DNA from: JACNKJ01 sp964344565
GTDB taxonomy: Bacteria; Krumholzibacteriota; Krumholzibacteriia; JACNKJ01
NCBI GenBank assembly: GCA_964344565.1
Contig: CAYFNT010000013.1
Coordinates: forward strand, 1-64,000
Direction of reading: 5' to 3'
DNA length: 64,000 bases
The notes beneath the pieces are model-generated. The model was given only the letters and a program-made list of their open reading frames with translations. It ran no database searches and was not told where the DNA came from. The position numbers and the translations under genes were made by a program. Within the stretch, counting starts at the first letter, position 1, and every line of letters begins with the position of its first letter. This document shows positions 8,526-17,700 of this stretch, in pieces.

Positions 8526-9164
8526 ATGCCCGAAGAGACCAACACCCAGCCCACCCGCCGAGAGCGGGAACTGGCACGCCATCGAAGCGAAGCTCTCGAG
8601 GCCGCCGAACGTCTGCTGGCCCGCCAGCCCTACTCCTCGATCAGCGTGCAGGAAATCGCCGTGGAGGCGGAGTTCAGCGTGGGCTATCTCTACAAACTCT
8701 TCCCGAGCAAGGACGAGCTCTACCTGGCCCTCGTTGAATTGCGAAAGAACGAGGTGCTCGAACTGATCCGGAACGCACTCGACAGCGGGGGCGACTTCAC
8801 CTGCGCACTTCGCGAACTGGTGGAGTGCATTCTCGGATGGCTCTCAGACCATCACGGATTCGTCCGCGACAACCGCGCGGAATTGATGGCTCTATTCAAG
8901 CGCCACCGCGATGCCATCGTGAACCTGAATGAGAAGGACGTCGAGATGCACAGGCCGGTGGTCGCCCTCTTCCGAAGGGGAATCGCCGAGGGGATGGTCG
9001 AGGGAGAATCGCCCGAGCGAATGGCCAGCACGTTCAGGACCCTGATCTGGGGAGCTATCAGCGACGATTTTCATCGAGAAATGGAACTTCCTAACCTCGA
9101 TGCCGAACACATCGTTCAGATCATCCTGCGGACCTACTCACCGCATTGGAAGGAACATGAATAG
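8526..9164 (+). CDS. TetR/AcrR-family transcriptional regulator
   Basis: A 212-residue regulator. The N-terminal helix-turn-helix is visible: a RHRSEALEAAERLLARQPYSSISVQEIA stretch, then EAEFSVGYLYKLFPSKDELYLAL, the standard TetR DNA-binding pattern. The rest is an all-helical ligand and dimer domain. ATG 8526 is preferred. A TTG at 8481 would place the start inside the second operator palindrome and before a plausible leader. Its stop overlaps the tolC start (9157-9164), so it is co-transcribed with the efflux genes. It probably represses its own operon through the twin dyads upstream and is released by an efflux substrate, by analogy with AcrR. Confidence 0.88.
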   Translation: MPEETNTQPTRRERELARHRSEALEAAERLLARQPYSSISVQEIAVEAEFSVGYLYKLFPSKDELYLALVELRKNEVLELIRNALDSGGDFTCALRELVECILGWLSDHHGFVRDNRAELMALFKRHRDAIVNLNEKDVEMHRPVVALFRRGIAEGMVEGESPERMASTFRTLIWGAISDDFHREMELPNLDAEHIVQIILRTYSPHWKEHE

Positions 9165-10506
9165 ATCACTCGCAATCATCCTGATCGTCGCGTCCGCCGC
9201 CGGCGCCCTGGCACGGGAAGCCATGGTGCTTTCGCTGGATGAGGCCATCCATCTCGCCCTGCAGAACAACGAGACCGTCCTCGTGGCCGAGGCCAACCGC
9301 AGCAAGGCCGAAGGCGCGGTGGTCGAGGCCCGGGCCGGAGCGCTGCCCCAGGTCTCCCTGTCGGGAACCTATCAGGGCAACTTCAGCCTGCCGGTCTTCT
9401 TCGCTCCCGAGGAATTCGGCGGTGGACTGATCGAAATGGGTTCGGACATCGAGGTCGCCGGGCAGCTACGCGTGGATCAGGTGCTTTACGCCTTCGGCCG
9501 CGTGGGCAACGCCCTGGACTTCGCGGGCATCTATCGCGACATCGCCGATCGCGGCATTCGCATGGCCCAGGACGACGTGATCTTCCAGACCCGCGAAGTG
9601 TTTCTGCGCCTCCTCCTGCTCGAGGATGTGGTCGACATCACCCGCCGCACCCAGACGCAGCTCCAGGAGCAGTTTCAGTTGGTGTCGCAGCGCCACGAAC
9701 AGGGCACGGCCTCGCGCTTCGAACTCCTGCGCAGCGAGGTGGAGCTCAAGAACCACGCGCCTGAAGTGATCCGGGCCGAAAACAATCTGGAGCTGTCCCG
9801 TCAGGATTTCCTGCGAATCACGGGGCTCGACGAGAGCACGGAGTTCGAATTGCTGGACATCGGCGAGGACTCGCCCGCCGAATTCGAAGAGACCGCGGCC
9901 TACCATGAGGCGATGGCCGCGCGGCCCGAGATCCAGGCCCTGGAGTTGAGCGTCGAAGGCGCCGAGAAGATACTCGCCATCCGCAGGGCGGGTCGCTTGC
10001 CGGTACTCGGACTCTATGGGCAGGTGCTGCTGCAGGGCGCCACCGATCGCCACCATCCGCTGCGGGCTTTCGACGAGGACCATCGCGCCGTCTCCACTTC
10101 CGCGGGCCTCGCCATTCAGGTGCCCATCTTCGACGGACTGCGCACCCGCGGACAGGTGCAACAGGCGGAAGCCGACCTTCGCCGCAGCCTCTACGAGCTC
10201 GAACAGGCCCGGCGGGGCGTGAGCCTGGAAGTGAACCAGGCCCTGCAGGAACTCGAGAGCCTGAAGCTGGAACTTGCCTCCATGGAAGCCACCGTGGATC
10301 TGGCCGAGGAGGCCTACGGCATCGCCCAGTCGCGTTACGACAACGGGCTATCCATCCAACTCGAATTGAACGACGCCCGCGTGGCCGCCGATCTGGCCCG
10401 CACGGGTCTCGCCGAAACCCAATACCGCTACAAGGTCGCGCTCGCGCGGGTCGATCGCATTCTGGGACGATCCATCGCCGACGCCGAGACAGCCGAGAAG
10501 GAGTAG
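9157..10506 (+). CDS. TolC-family outer membrane efflux protein
   Basis: A 449-residue outer-membrane channel of a tripartite pump. It has an N-terminal signal peptide (MNRSLAIILIVASAAGALA), then the family opening LSLDEAIHLALQNNETVLVAEANRS. Two long helical-hairpin repeats follow, with the second starting near ARPEIQALELSVEGAEK. A FDGLRTRGQVQQAEADL motif near residue 325 is typical of OEP repeats. The ATG overlaps the tetR stop and has a GGAAGG site. It should assemble with the membrane fusion protein and RND transporter immediately downstream to expel compounds across both membranes. Confidence 0.92.
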   Translation: MNRSLAIILIVASAAGALAREAMVLSLDEAIHLALQNNETVLVAEANRSKAEGAVVEARAGALPQVSLSGTYQGNFSLPVFFAPEEFGGGLIEMGSDIEVAGQLRVDQVLYAFGRVGNALDFAGIYRDIADRGIRMAQDDVIFQTREVFLRLLLLEDVVDITRRTQTQLQEQFQLVSQRHEQGTASRFELLRSEVELKNHAPEVIRAENNLELSRQDFLRITGLDESTEFELLDIGEDSPAEFEETAAYHEAMAARPEIQALELSVEGAEKILAIRRAGRLPVLGLYGQVLLQGATDRHHPLRAFDEDHRAVSTSAGLAIQVPIFDGLRTRGQVQQAEADLRRSLYELEQARRGVSLEVNQALQELESLKLELASMEATVDLAEEAYGIAQSRYDNGLSIQLELNDARVAADLARTGLAETQYRYKVALARVDRILGRSIADAETAEKE

Positions 10507-10510
10507 AACG

Positions 10511-11605
10511 ATGAGCCGAGGAGCCAAGATCATCCTTTGGATCCTGATTCTCGCCCTGGTGGTCGTGGTCTTCGTCTGGCAGGGGCGGCAGCGCCTGCAG
10601 AGGACCGAGGTGCTGAGCATCGAGGCCGTCCAGGAGGAGGAAGGCATTCCCGTGGACGTGGTCATCGCCCGGGTCCAGCCCCTCGAGGACTGGCGTCGCT
10701 TCACCGGCGAGGCCGAGGGCTGGGAGCAGGTGGACCTCATCAGCGACTTCCGCACACGGGTGGTGGCGGTACATGGCCGTCTGGGCGAGGAAGTGCCGGC
10801 GGACAGGCTCATCGTCTCGCTGGATCCCAGCGATCCCATGCGCATAGCCATGAACCGCGACGCCGCCGAAGCCCAGTACATGAGCGCCCGCGCCGACAGC
10901 TCGCGCATCGAGGCGCTCTTCGCGCAGGGCGCGGTGTCTCAGCAGCAGCTCGAGCAGGTGCGCACCATGACGACCTCGGCTCGGGTGGTCTGGGAGGGAG
11001 CCAGCAAGGCCGTGGATCTGCGAACCCCGGTGGCCGGCGTCATCACGGCACTCAATGTGGAGGCCGATCGCTACGCGGAGAGCGGGGAGGTGGTGGCCAC
11101 CGTGGCGTCCCTGGACCGCATGCGCGTGCATATCGCCCTGAGCGGTGACGAACGGTCCGAGCTTCGGGAAGGGCAGCCCGCGCGCGTGGTCCTGAACGAC
11201 GGCAGGACTCTCGAGGGCAAGGTCCATAAGCTCGCGCTCAGCGCGAATACCGAGACACGCCTCTACGACACTGAAGTCCTCATCGAGAATCCGAATCACA
11301 GTCTGCGCCCCGGTACCCTGGTGGGCGTGGAAGTGCTGGTGGCGGTCGACGGCAAACTGCCCCTGCTGCCCAGCTCCTCCCTCATCCGTCGCGACGGCAG
11401 GCTCTTCTGCTTCGCCGTCAGCGGTGACGTCGCCGCGCTGCGCGAGATCCAGCCCGGCATCCAGGTGGACCGGCTCCTCGCGGCACGATCCGGGATCGAG
11501 GCCGGCGAGCAGGTGGTCGTGGCCGGGCAGAACAAGCTCGAAGAGGGCGTGAAGGTGAGCGTGCAGCAGGATCTGAGCGACACTTACTTCGGCGGCGAGC
11601 GCTAG
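10511..11605 (+). CDS. RND efflux periplasmic adaptor (membrane fusion protein)
   Basis: A 364-residue HlyD/AcrA-type adaptor, starting 4 bases after tolC. One N-terminal membrane anchor (about residues 7-23, IILWILILALVVVVFVW) has no lipobox. A biotinyl/lipoyl-like half motif precedes a short helical hairpin (about residues 115-160), and the second half (LRTPVAGVITALNVEADRY) follows. The beta-barrel domain contains RVHIALSGDERSELREGQP and the end is a membrane-proximal domain (GEQVVVAGQNKLEEGVKV). The hairpin is short, as in adaptors that meet short TolC partners. It bridges the inner-membrane RND pump to the TolC-like channel encoded on either side. Confidence 0.92.
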   Translation: MSRGAKIILWILILALVVVVFVWQGRQRLQRTEVLSIEAVQEEEGIPVDVVIARVQPLEDWRRFTGEAEGWEQVDLISDFRTRVVAVHGRLGEEVPADRLIVSLDPSDPMRIAMNRDAAEAQYMSARADSSRIEALFAQGAVSQQQLEQVRTMTTSARVVWEGASKAVDLRTPVAGVITALNVEADRYAESGEVVATVASLDRMRVHIALSGDERSELREGQPARVVLNDGRTLEGKVHKLALSANTETRLYDTEVLIENPNHSLRPGTLVGVEVLVAVDGKLPLLPSSSLIRRDGRLFCFAVSGDVAALREIQPGIQVDRLLAARSGIEAGEQVVVAGQNKLEEGVKVSVQQDLSDTYFGGER

Positions 11606-11613
11606 GAGGCCGG

Positions 11614-14600
11614 ATGTTCCTGTCCAAGCTATCGGTTGAACGCCCGGTCTTCACCACCATGCTCGTGGTGGCCCTGGTGGTGCTGGGCGCCTTCGGATAC
11701 ATGCAGCTCTCCATCGAGCTCATGCCCGACGTCGAGTTCCCCGTGGTCATGGTGACCACCGTGTATCCCGGCGCGGGGCCCGAGGAGATCGAAACCCAGG
11801 TCACCAAACGCATCGAGGACGCGGTCAGCACCCTGGCCGACATCGACCTGCTGGAATCCTATTCCCAGGAGAGCGTGAGCTTCGTGGTGCTCCAGTTCGA
11901 ACTGGAGGCCAGCGCCGATGCGGCGGCCAACGAGGTGCGGGCCAAGGTGGACGGTATCCTCAACTCGCTGCCCCAGGGCGCCGAGAAGCCGTTGGTCCAG
12001 AAGTTCGAGATGGGAGCCCGTCCCATCATCTCGCTGTCGGTGTCCAGCGACCGCGGCGTGAACGGCACCTACGCCGTGGCCGACAAGATCATCCGCGACA
12101 GGCTCAGTCAGGTATCGGGCGTGGCCAACGTGGAGATCCTCGGAGGCCAGGAGCGCGAGATCCAGGTGGCGGTGGATCCGGCGAAGCTGGATCACTACGG
12201 ATTGCCCATCAGCGCCATCAGCCAGGCCATCGCCATGGAGAACATGAACGTTCCCGAGGGTCGCATCATCGAGCCCGACGAGGAGTTCACGGTTCGCATG
12301 GTGGGCGAGTTCGAGAGCCTCGAGGACATCGGCGAGGTGCCGATCATGCTACCCTCGGGCGGATTCATCCGCGTGAAGGATCTGGCGGACATCCGCGACA
12401 GCTTCGCCGAAGCGCGCAGCCGGGCCCGCTTCAACGGCCGCGAGGCCGTGCAGGTGAGCATCGTCAAGACTCCCGGCGCGAACACCATCTCCACGGCCGA
12501 CGAGATCTACAAGGCCGTAGACCGGCTCAGAGCCGAACTGCCCAGCGACTTCGTCATCGAGTACGCCACCGACGACTCCGACTTCATACGCGACTCGGTG
12601 CGCGACGTGCAGACGAACATCATGATCGGCGTCATGCTCACGGCCCTGCTGCTCTTCGTCTTCCTGCGCAACTGGCGCGGGACCATCGTGGCGGCGGTGG
12701 TCATGCCCGCGGCCATCGTGGCCACCTTCCTGCTCATCCAGATGGCGGGATTCACGATCAACGTGATGACTCTCCTGGCCCTGGGCATCAGCGTGGGAAT
12801 CCTGGTGACCAACGCCATCGTGGTGCTCGAGAACGTCCTGCGGCACCTCCAGAAAGGGGAGGATCCCAAGGAGGCCGCCCGCTTCGGCACCGACGAGGTG
12901 GCCCTCGCGGTGGTCGCCTCGGTGATGACCAACGTGGTGGTCTTCGTGCCCATCGCCTTCATGGAGGGCATCGTAGGACGCTTCTTCCTGCAGTTCGGCC
13001 TCACGGTGGTCTTCGCCACGGCCTTCTCGCTCATCATCTCCTTCACGCTCACGCCCATGCTCAGCTCCGTGATCCTGCGCCGCGTGAAACCCGGCGAGAG
13101 CAAGGCCGAGAAGAAGCCCAATCGCATGGACAGCTTCATGGAGAACCTGGCCGGCGGCTATCGCGGCCTCCTGGCCTGGACCTTCGGGAAGACCTGGCGC
13201 TTCTTCTTCCTGAGCTTCATCACATTCCTCTTCTTCGCCCTGGCCATCGTTCTCTTCGGACTGTCAGGCGGCGAGTTCATGCCGCGCATCGACCAGGGCT
13301 TCGTCTTCGTGAACCTTGAGCTTCCCGCGGGCAGTTCCCTGGAGCGCACTAGCCGTGCGGTGATGCAGGTTGAAGAAGCGCTCCGAAGCGAGGAGGCCAT
13401 CGCCTCGGTGCTCAGCACCATCGGCGGATCGGGTCGCGGAATCAACGAGGCCGTGATCCAGGCGAACCTCGTGCCCAAGAACGAGCGCGAGTTGACGGCC
13501 TACGAGATGAGCAATGCCCTGCGTCCCAAGCTCGCCATGGTTCCCGGCGCGGACATCACCGTGCTCAGCGAGGAAGGGGAGGGCGGCGGCACCATGGCCG
13601 ACATGCAGATCGAGGTGCTGGGCGATGACCAGGGCGAACTCGAGCGCATCAGCGCCGAGGTGCTGGCCATCCTGCGCGAGACCGAGGGATTGGTGGACAT
13701 CGCCAGCAGCCACGAGGAAGGCGGTCGCGAACTGGTCTTCCGTCCCGACCGTCAGGAACTGGCCAGACGGGGCCTGAGCACCGGCGCCCTGGCCATGCTG
13801 CTACGCAACGCCTACGAAGGAGACGAGAATTCGGTCTTCCGGGATCAGGGCGAGGAGTACAAGATCCGAGTGCAGCTTGGCGACGAGTACCGTTCCAGCA
13901 TCCGCAATCTGAACGAAATGCGAGTGGCGGCGGGGCCCGTCCTCCTGCCCCTCAATCAGCTGGGCGAGCTCAGCGAAGAGCGCGGCGACGCGGAGATCCT
14001 GCGTCGCGACCGACAGAGGCGCATCACCGTGACGGCCAACCTGGGTCAGGGCACCATCTCCGACATGGTGGCCGTCCTCCAGCCCAAGTTCGACGAGATC
14101 GACCGTCCCGCCGGCTATCGCATCGTCTTCGGCGGCATGTACGAGTTCCAGCAGGAGGCCTTCGCGTCCATCTTCCAGTCGCTGATCCTGGCCATCATCC
14201 TCACCTACGTGGTGCTGGCCATGATCCTCGAGTCCTTCGTGCATCCCTTCACGGTCATGGTCACCCTGCCCCTGGGTCTCATCGGTTCGGCCATGGGACT
14301 CTTCTTCGGCGGAGCGACCATCAACATCATGAGCCTCATGGCCATGGTCATGCTGGTGGGCATCGTGGTGAACAACGCGATCCTGCTATTGGACTACGTG
14401 GCCCAGCTTCGACGAAAGGGCCTGGGGCTCGAGGAGGCGCTCCTGGAGGCCTGCCCGCTCAGGCTGCGCGCCGTGATCATGACCAACCTGGCCATCGCCG
14501 TGGGCATGGTTCCCCAGGTGATCGGCACGGGCTCGGGAATCGAGTACCGCATCGCCATGGCAGTGGTGACCATGGGCGGCGTGCTGGTCAGCGCGGTGTT

Positions 14601-14682
14601 CACGCTGATCCTGATTCCCGCTCTCTATCACTTCTCGGAACGGACCATGGCGTGGATGAAGGGTCTGTTGTCCCGCGCTTAG
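11614..14682 (+). CDS. RND-family multidrug efflux transporter (HAE1/AcrB-like)
   Basis: A 1022-residue proton-driven inner-membrane pump of normal family length. It begins at ATG 11614 with AGGAGG (11604-11609). The N-terminal signature SVERPVFTTMLVVALVVLGAFGY is TM1. PGAGPEEIETQVTKRIEDAV marks the porter domain. TM2-6 begin near residue 330 (a LFVFLRNWRGTIVAAVVMP segment), and the second half repeats the layout (LTYVVLAMILESFVHPF, VGIVVNNAILLLDYV). Family members export drugs, detergents, lipids or solvents. The substrate is not deducible here, and the TetR control suggests induction by a small molecule. Confidence 0.94.
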   Translation: MFLSKLSVERPVFTTMLVVALVVLGAFGYMQLSIELMPDVEFPVVMVTTVYPGAGPEEIETQVTKRIEDAVSTLADIDLLESYSQESVSFVVLQFELEASADAAANEVRAKVDGILNSLPQGAEKPLVQKFEMGARPIISLSVSSDRGVNGTYAVADKIIRDRLSQVSGVANVEILGGQEREIQVAVDPAKLDHYGLPISAISQAIAMENMNVPEGRIIEPDEEFTVRMVGEFESLEDIGEVPIMLPSGGFIRVKDLADIRDSFAEARSRARFNGREAVQVSIVKTPGANTISTADEIYKAVDRLRAELPSDFVIEYATDDSDFIRDSVRDVQTNIMIGVMLTALLLFVFLRNWRGTIVAAVVMPAAIVATFLLIQMAGFTINVMTLLALGISVGILVTNAIVVLENVLRHLQKGEDPKEAARFGTDEVALAVVASVMTNVVVFVPIAFMEGIVGRFFLQFGLTVVFATAFSLIISFTLTPMLSSVILRRVKPGESKAEKKPNRMDSFMENLAGGYRGLLAWTFGKTWRFFFLSFITFLFFALAIVLFGLSGGEFMPRIDQGFVFVNLELPAGSSLERTSRAVMQVEEALRSEEAIASVLSTIGGSGRGINEAVIQANLVPKNERELTAYEMSNALRPKLAMVPGADITVLSEEGEGGGTMADMQIEVLGDDQGELERISAEVLAILRETEGLVDIASSHEEGGRELVFRPDRQELARRGLSTGALAMLLRNAYEGDENSVFRDQGEEYKIRVQLGDEYRSSIRNLNEMRVAAGPVLLPLNQLGELSEERGDAEILRRDRQRRITVTANLGQGTISDMVAVLQPKFDEIDRPAGYRIVFGGMYEFQQEAFASIFQSLILAIILTYVVLAMILESFVHPFTVMVTLPLGLIGSAMGLFFGGATINIMSLMAMVMLVGIVVNNAILLLDYVAQLRRKGLGLEEALLEACPLRLRAVIMTNLAIAVGMVPQVIGTGSGIEYRIAMAVVTMGGVLVSAVFTLILIPALYHFSERTMAWMKGLLSRA

Positions 14683-14703
14683 CGGCCTTCGGCGCCGATG
14701 TGT

Positions 14704-14709
14704 TATAAT
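14704..14709 (+). promoter_or_regulatory. Extended -10 promoter of the hydrolase/VCBS gene
   Basis: ATGTGT-TATAAT-TG with TATAAT at 14704-14709 and an upstream TG. No convincing -35 is visible. The same ATG(n)TATAATTG context recurs at 17576 and 36156, before two other exported-protein genes. Confidence 0.65.
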
Positions 14710-14712
14710 TGT

Positions 14713-14740
14713 GCGGCCTCTTCGCGGAGGCCGCGTTCTT
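14713..14740 (+). terminator. GC-rich hairpin in 5' leader (possible RND terminator or attenuator)
   Basis: GCGGCCTC (14713-14720) pairs perfectly with GAGGCCGC (14727-14734), followed by GTTCTTCT. It lies after the RND stop but also just downstream of the TATAAT box, so transcripts of the next gene must cross it. It may terminate the efflux operon, attenuate the next gene, or stabilise its 5' end. Confidence 0.5.
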
Positions 14741-14757
14741 CTATGCCGGAAGGTCTC

Positions 14758-17472
14758 ATGTTCCGCCTGCTCGCCATGGTAACCGTCATGCTCCTGTCGG
14801 CACTCCCGTCATGGGCCGAGCTGTGGGATCCTCCGGAGTTCGACGACATCGTCGATTCCATTCCTCCCGCCCGCGTGGAGTTCGTCCAGAACGGCGACAC
14901 CCTGCGCATGCCCTACCTCTGCAACCTCGACATCGATCAGGCCCATGCGGGCGTGAACCATCTCATCTACATGGTGCACGGTACGCTCAGGAACGTGGAA
15001 GACTACTACCAGGATATCGTCACGGCGGCATCTCTCACGGGATTCCAGGACGAGGCCCTGCTCTTCGCGCCCCAGTATCTCACCGCCGCCGATCTGGACA
15101 CCTTCTCCCTCGACGATTCGCATCTCTATTGGGAGTACATGGGCTGGCGGCAGGGCGACCGGTCCGACAGCACCGACGTGAAGCCCCGCCCCTGGCGCAT
15201 GAGTTCCTACGCGGCGGCCGACAGCATCCTCCTGCATCTGGCCGAAGGCCTGCCTGACCTCGAACGCATCGTCGTGGCCGGCCACTCGGCCGGCGGACAG
15301 TTCGCCAACCGCTACGCGGCGGGCTCGGCGGCCATGGATTCCCTCGCCGGCGAAGGCATCGAGGTCAACTTCATCGTGACCAATCCATCGACCTTCCTCT
15401 ACTTCAACGAGGACCGCTGGGTGCGCGAGGAGGGCTGGCTTTTCTCGCCGCCCGACGCCGAGACCATCGCGGAGTGCCCCGACTGGAACGACTACAAGTA
15501 CGGCTTGGAGAACTTGAACATGTACATGAACCAAGACCTCCAAGTTCTGCGGGATCGCTATTTCGACGCCAGGGTCGTCCTCTTCTCCGGCGCCGACGAC
15601 ATCCAGTTCAACGACCAGTTCCTGGACAAGAGCTGTCCGGCCCTGCTCCAGGGGCAGATGCGCCTGCAGCGCATGCAGGTCTACGCGCGCTACCTGAACC
15701 ACTACTTCGGACCCGACATCTTCCTGCGCCACCGCGTGTCCATCGTGAAGGGCGTGGGGCACAACCACCGCCAGATGTTCCTGTCTCCCTGCGGGCTGGA
15801 TTTCCTCTTCGATTCGGGAAGCTGCGAGCCCCTGGATCCGGCCATGCCCTGGACAGAGCTCAGTCCGGACATCATCCAGGTCTCCTACGCCAACCACGCG
15901 GCCTGGGGAGACTACGACGGAGACGGTCTGGACGATCTCTACCTCTCGGGAACGGGTCCCGAGAATCGCCTCATTCGCAACTCCGGCGGTTTCGGATTCG
16001 TCGACGTCAGCGACTGGCCCCTGCACGACGACGGCACGGGTCTGGGCGTCAGCTGGATCGACTACGACGGCGACTCCGACCTCGACCTCTACCTGGTCAA
16101 CCGCAACGAGGCCAATACGCTCTTCCGCAACGAGGGCGAACTGGGCTTCGCCGTGGCCACCGAGCCGCCTCTGGACCTCGCCGAGAACAACCGTGACGCG
16201 GCCTGGGCCGACTACGACGGCGACGGCGACCTCGACCTCTATCTGACCCGCGACGATCACCTGGACAACCTGCTGCTCGAGAACAACGGCGGGCTATTCA
16301 CCGACGTTACCGCTCCGCCCCTGGACGGAGCGGGGTACAGCCGTCACGCATCCTGGTGCGACGTGGATCTCGACCAGGATCCCGACCTTCTCGTCTGCGA
16401 TCTGGGCGGAACCCGCCTCTTCCGCAACGACGGGCAGTCGGGATTCGCCGATGTGAGCGATTCCCTGCCCGGGGATACCTATCTGGGATTCAGCGCCTCA
16501 TGGGGCGACTTCGATGCCGACGGCGATCCCGATCTCTTCCTCGCCTGCGAGTCCGGGCCCGACCTGCTCCTTCGCAACGAAGGCGATTTCGGCTTCAGCG
16601 ACGCGTCTTCCCTCTTGCCATACAGCTCCTCGGTGGCGCGCAGCGCGAGCTGGGGCGACTACGACAACGACGGCCTGCTCGACCTCTATCTGGCCGACTA
16701 CCATTCGGAGAATCGCCTTCTCCACAACAAGGGAGAGGCGGGCTTCGAGTTCGACTCCTTCCCCATGCTGGACGATCCCCAGCCCACGGTCTCGGTGACC
16801 TGGTGCGACGCGGACCTCGACGGCGATCTCGATCTCTTCATCGGCAAGACCCTGCGTCTGAATCGTCTGCTTCGCAACGAGCTCGAGGCCGGCGCCCACT
16901 GGCTGCAGGTGGATCTGGTGGGCGATGCGCCCAACGTCTTCGCCCTCGGCGCGCGGGTGGAGTTGAAGTCGGCCATGGGCGTTCAGAGTCGGCAGGTGGG
17001 CTCGGACGGCGGCTATCTCTCCGAGAACAGCTACTGCGTGGAATTCGGTCTCGGCGACGACGCGGTGGTGGACACACTGCGCGTCTTCTGGCCATCCGGC
17101 GCCGTGCAGGACAGCCTGCTGGTGGACGCGGATCAGCGCATCATCCTCTACGAGAGCGGCGGCACGGCGGTTGGGGATCAGGCGCCGCTGGCCGGACCGG
17201 TGTTGCTCGCTCCCCATCCGAATCCCTTCAATCCGAGTACGAAGATCCGATTCCTGATGCCCGAGAGCGGGTTCGTGTCGCTCCGTGTCCACGACCTGGC
17301 CGGACGGCTCGTTCGCGAACTGCTGCCCGGAAGGCTTCTGGCCGCGGGCGAGCACCAGCTGAGCTGGGACGGGCGGAACGACGAGGGCGAAAGGCTGAGC
17401 AGCGGCGTCTATTTCCTGAGCCTGCGGACCGGCGGGAAATCGCTGTCCCGGAAGCTGGTGCTCCTCAAGTAG
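14758..17472 (+). CDS. Exported alpha/beta hydrolase - VCBS repeat - UnbV fusion with FlgD-like sorting domain
   Basis: A 904-residue exported protein. Start 14758 has GGAAGG (14748-14753) and gives signal peptide MFRLLAMVTVMLLSALPSWA. Residues about 60-330 are an alpha/beta-hydrolase fold with nucleophile motif GHSAGG (Ser about 177) and a late His in GVGHNHRQ. Residues about 375-730 carry FG-GAP/VCBS repeats with Ca-binding DYDGDGLDDLYL, DYDGDSDLDLYL and DFDADGDPDLFL loops, which predict a beta-propeller. An ASPIC/UnbV segment follows (HWLQVDLVGDAPN to VFWPSGAVQD). The end (about 819-904, HPNPFNPSTK to KLVLLK) is a FlgD-like Ig fold resembling type IX sorting domains. A lipase, esterase or peptidase role is possible. 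The enzyme-propeller fusion is unusual. Confidence 0.87.
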   Translation: MFRLLAMVTVMLLSALPSWAELWDPPEFDDIVDSIPPARVEFVQNGDTLRMPYLCNLDIDQAHAGVNHLIYMVHGTLRNVEDYYQDIVTAASLTGFQDEALLFAPQYLTAADLDTFSLDDSHLYWEYMGWRQGDRSDSTDVKPRPWRMSSYAAADSILLHLAEGLPDLERIVVAGHSAGGQFANRYAAGSAAMDSLAGEGIEVNFIVTNPSTFLYFNEDRWVREEGWLFSPPDAETIAECPDWNDYKYGLENLNMYMNQDLQVLRDRYFDARVVLFSGADDIQFNDQFLDKSCPALLQGQMRLQRMQVYARYLNHYFGPDIFLRHRVSIVKGVGHNHRQMFLSPCGLDFLFDSGSCEPLDPAMPWTELSPDIIQVSYANHAAWGDYDGDGLDDLYLSGTGPENRLIRNSGGFGFVDVSDWPLHDDGTGLGVSWIDYDGDSDLDLYLVNRNEANTLFRNEGELGFAVATEPPLDLAENNRDAAWADYDGDGDLDLYLTRDDHLDNLLLENNGGLFTDVTAPPLDGAGYSRHASWCDVDLDQDPDLLVCDLGGTRLFRNDGQSGFADVSDSLPGDTYLGFSASWGDFDADGDPDLFLACESGPDLLLRNEGDFGFSDASSLLPYSSSVARSASWGDYDNDGLLDLYLADYHSENRLLHNKGEAGFEFDSFPMLDDPQPTVSVTWCDADLDGDLDLFIGKTLRLNRLLRNELEAGAHWLQVDLVGDAPNVFALGARVELKSAMGVQSRQVGSDGGYLSENSYCVEFGLGDDAVVDTLRVFWPSGAVQDSLLVDADQRIILYESGGTAVGDQAPLAGPVLLAPHPNPFNPSTKIRFLMPESGFVSLRVHDLAGRLVRELLPGRLLAAGEHQLSWDGRNDEGERLSSGVYFLSLRTGGKSLSRKLVLLK

Positions 17473-17575
17473 GCGATCCCGGGAGTCGAATTCCGGATTG
17501 GCAATTCCAAATTCTTTAGATGCATCTTCTTAGCGGATCATCGCTTAAGAGTTCAGGGATCCCCATTCCATGTGC

Positions 17576-17581
17576 TATAAT
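17576..17581 (+). promoter_or_regulatory. Extended -10 promoter of the subtilase gene
   Basis: ATGTGC-TATAAT-TGAGCGGCC, TATAAT at 17576-17581, nearly the same context as at 14704. A GAGCGGC/GCCGCTC inverted repeat (17583-17589, 17613-17619) lies at the start of a leader of about 115 bases. Confidence 0.6.
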
Positions 17582-17700
17582 TGAGCGGCCATTCCACGGC
17601 ACACCCACGCCTGCCGCTCAGACTCGGGCAACCACCCAACCTCATCTGGCGCGCGGGAAGGCCTGTGCCCTCGATATCCACCGGGGGAAAGGAGACCATC

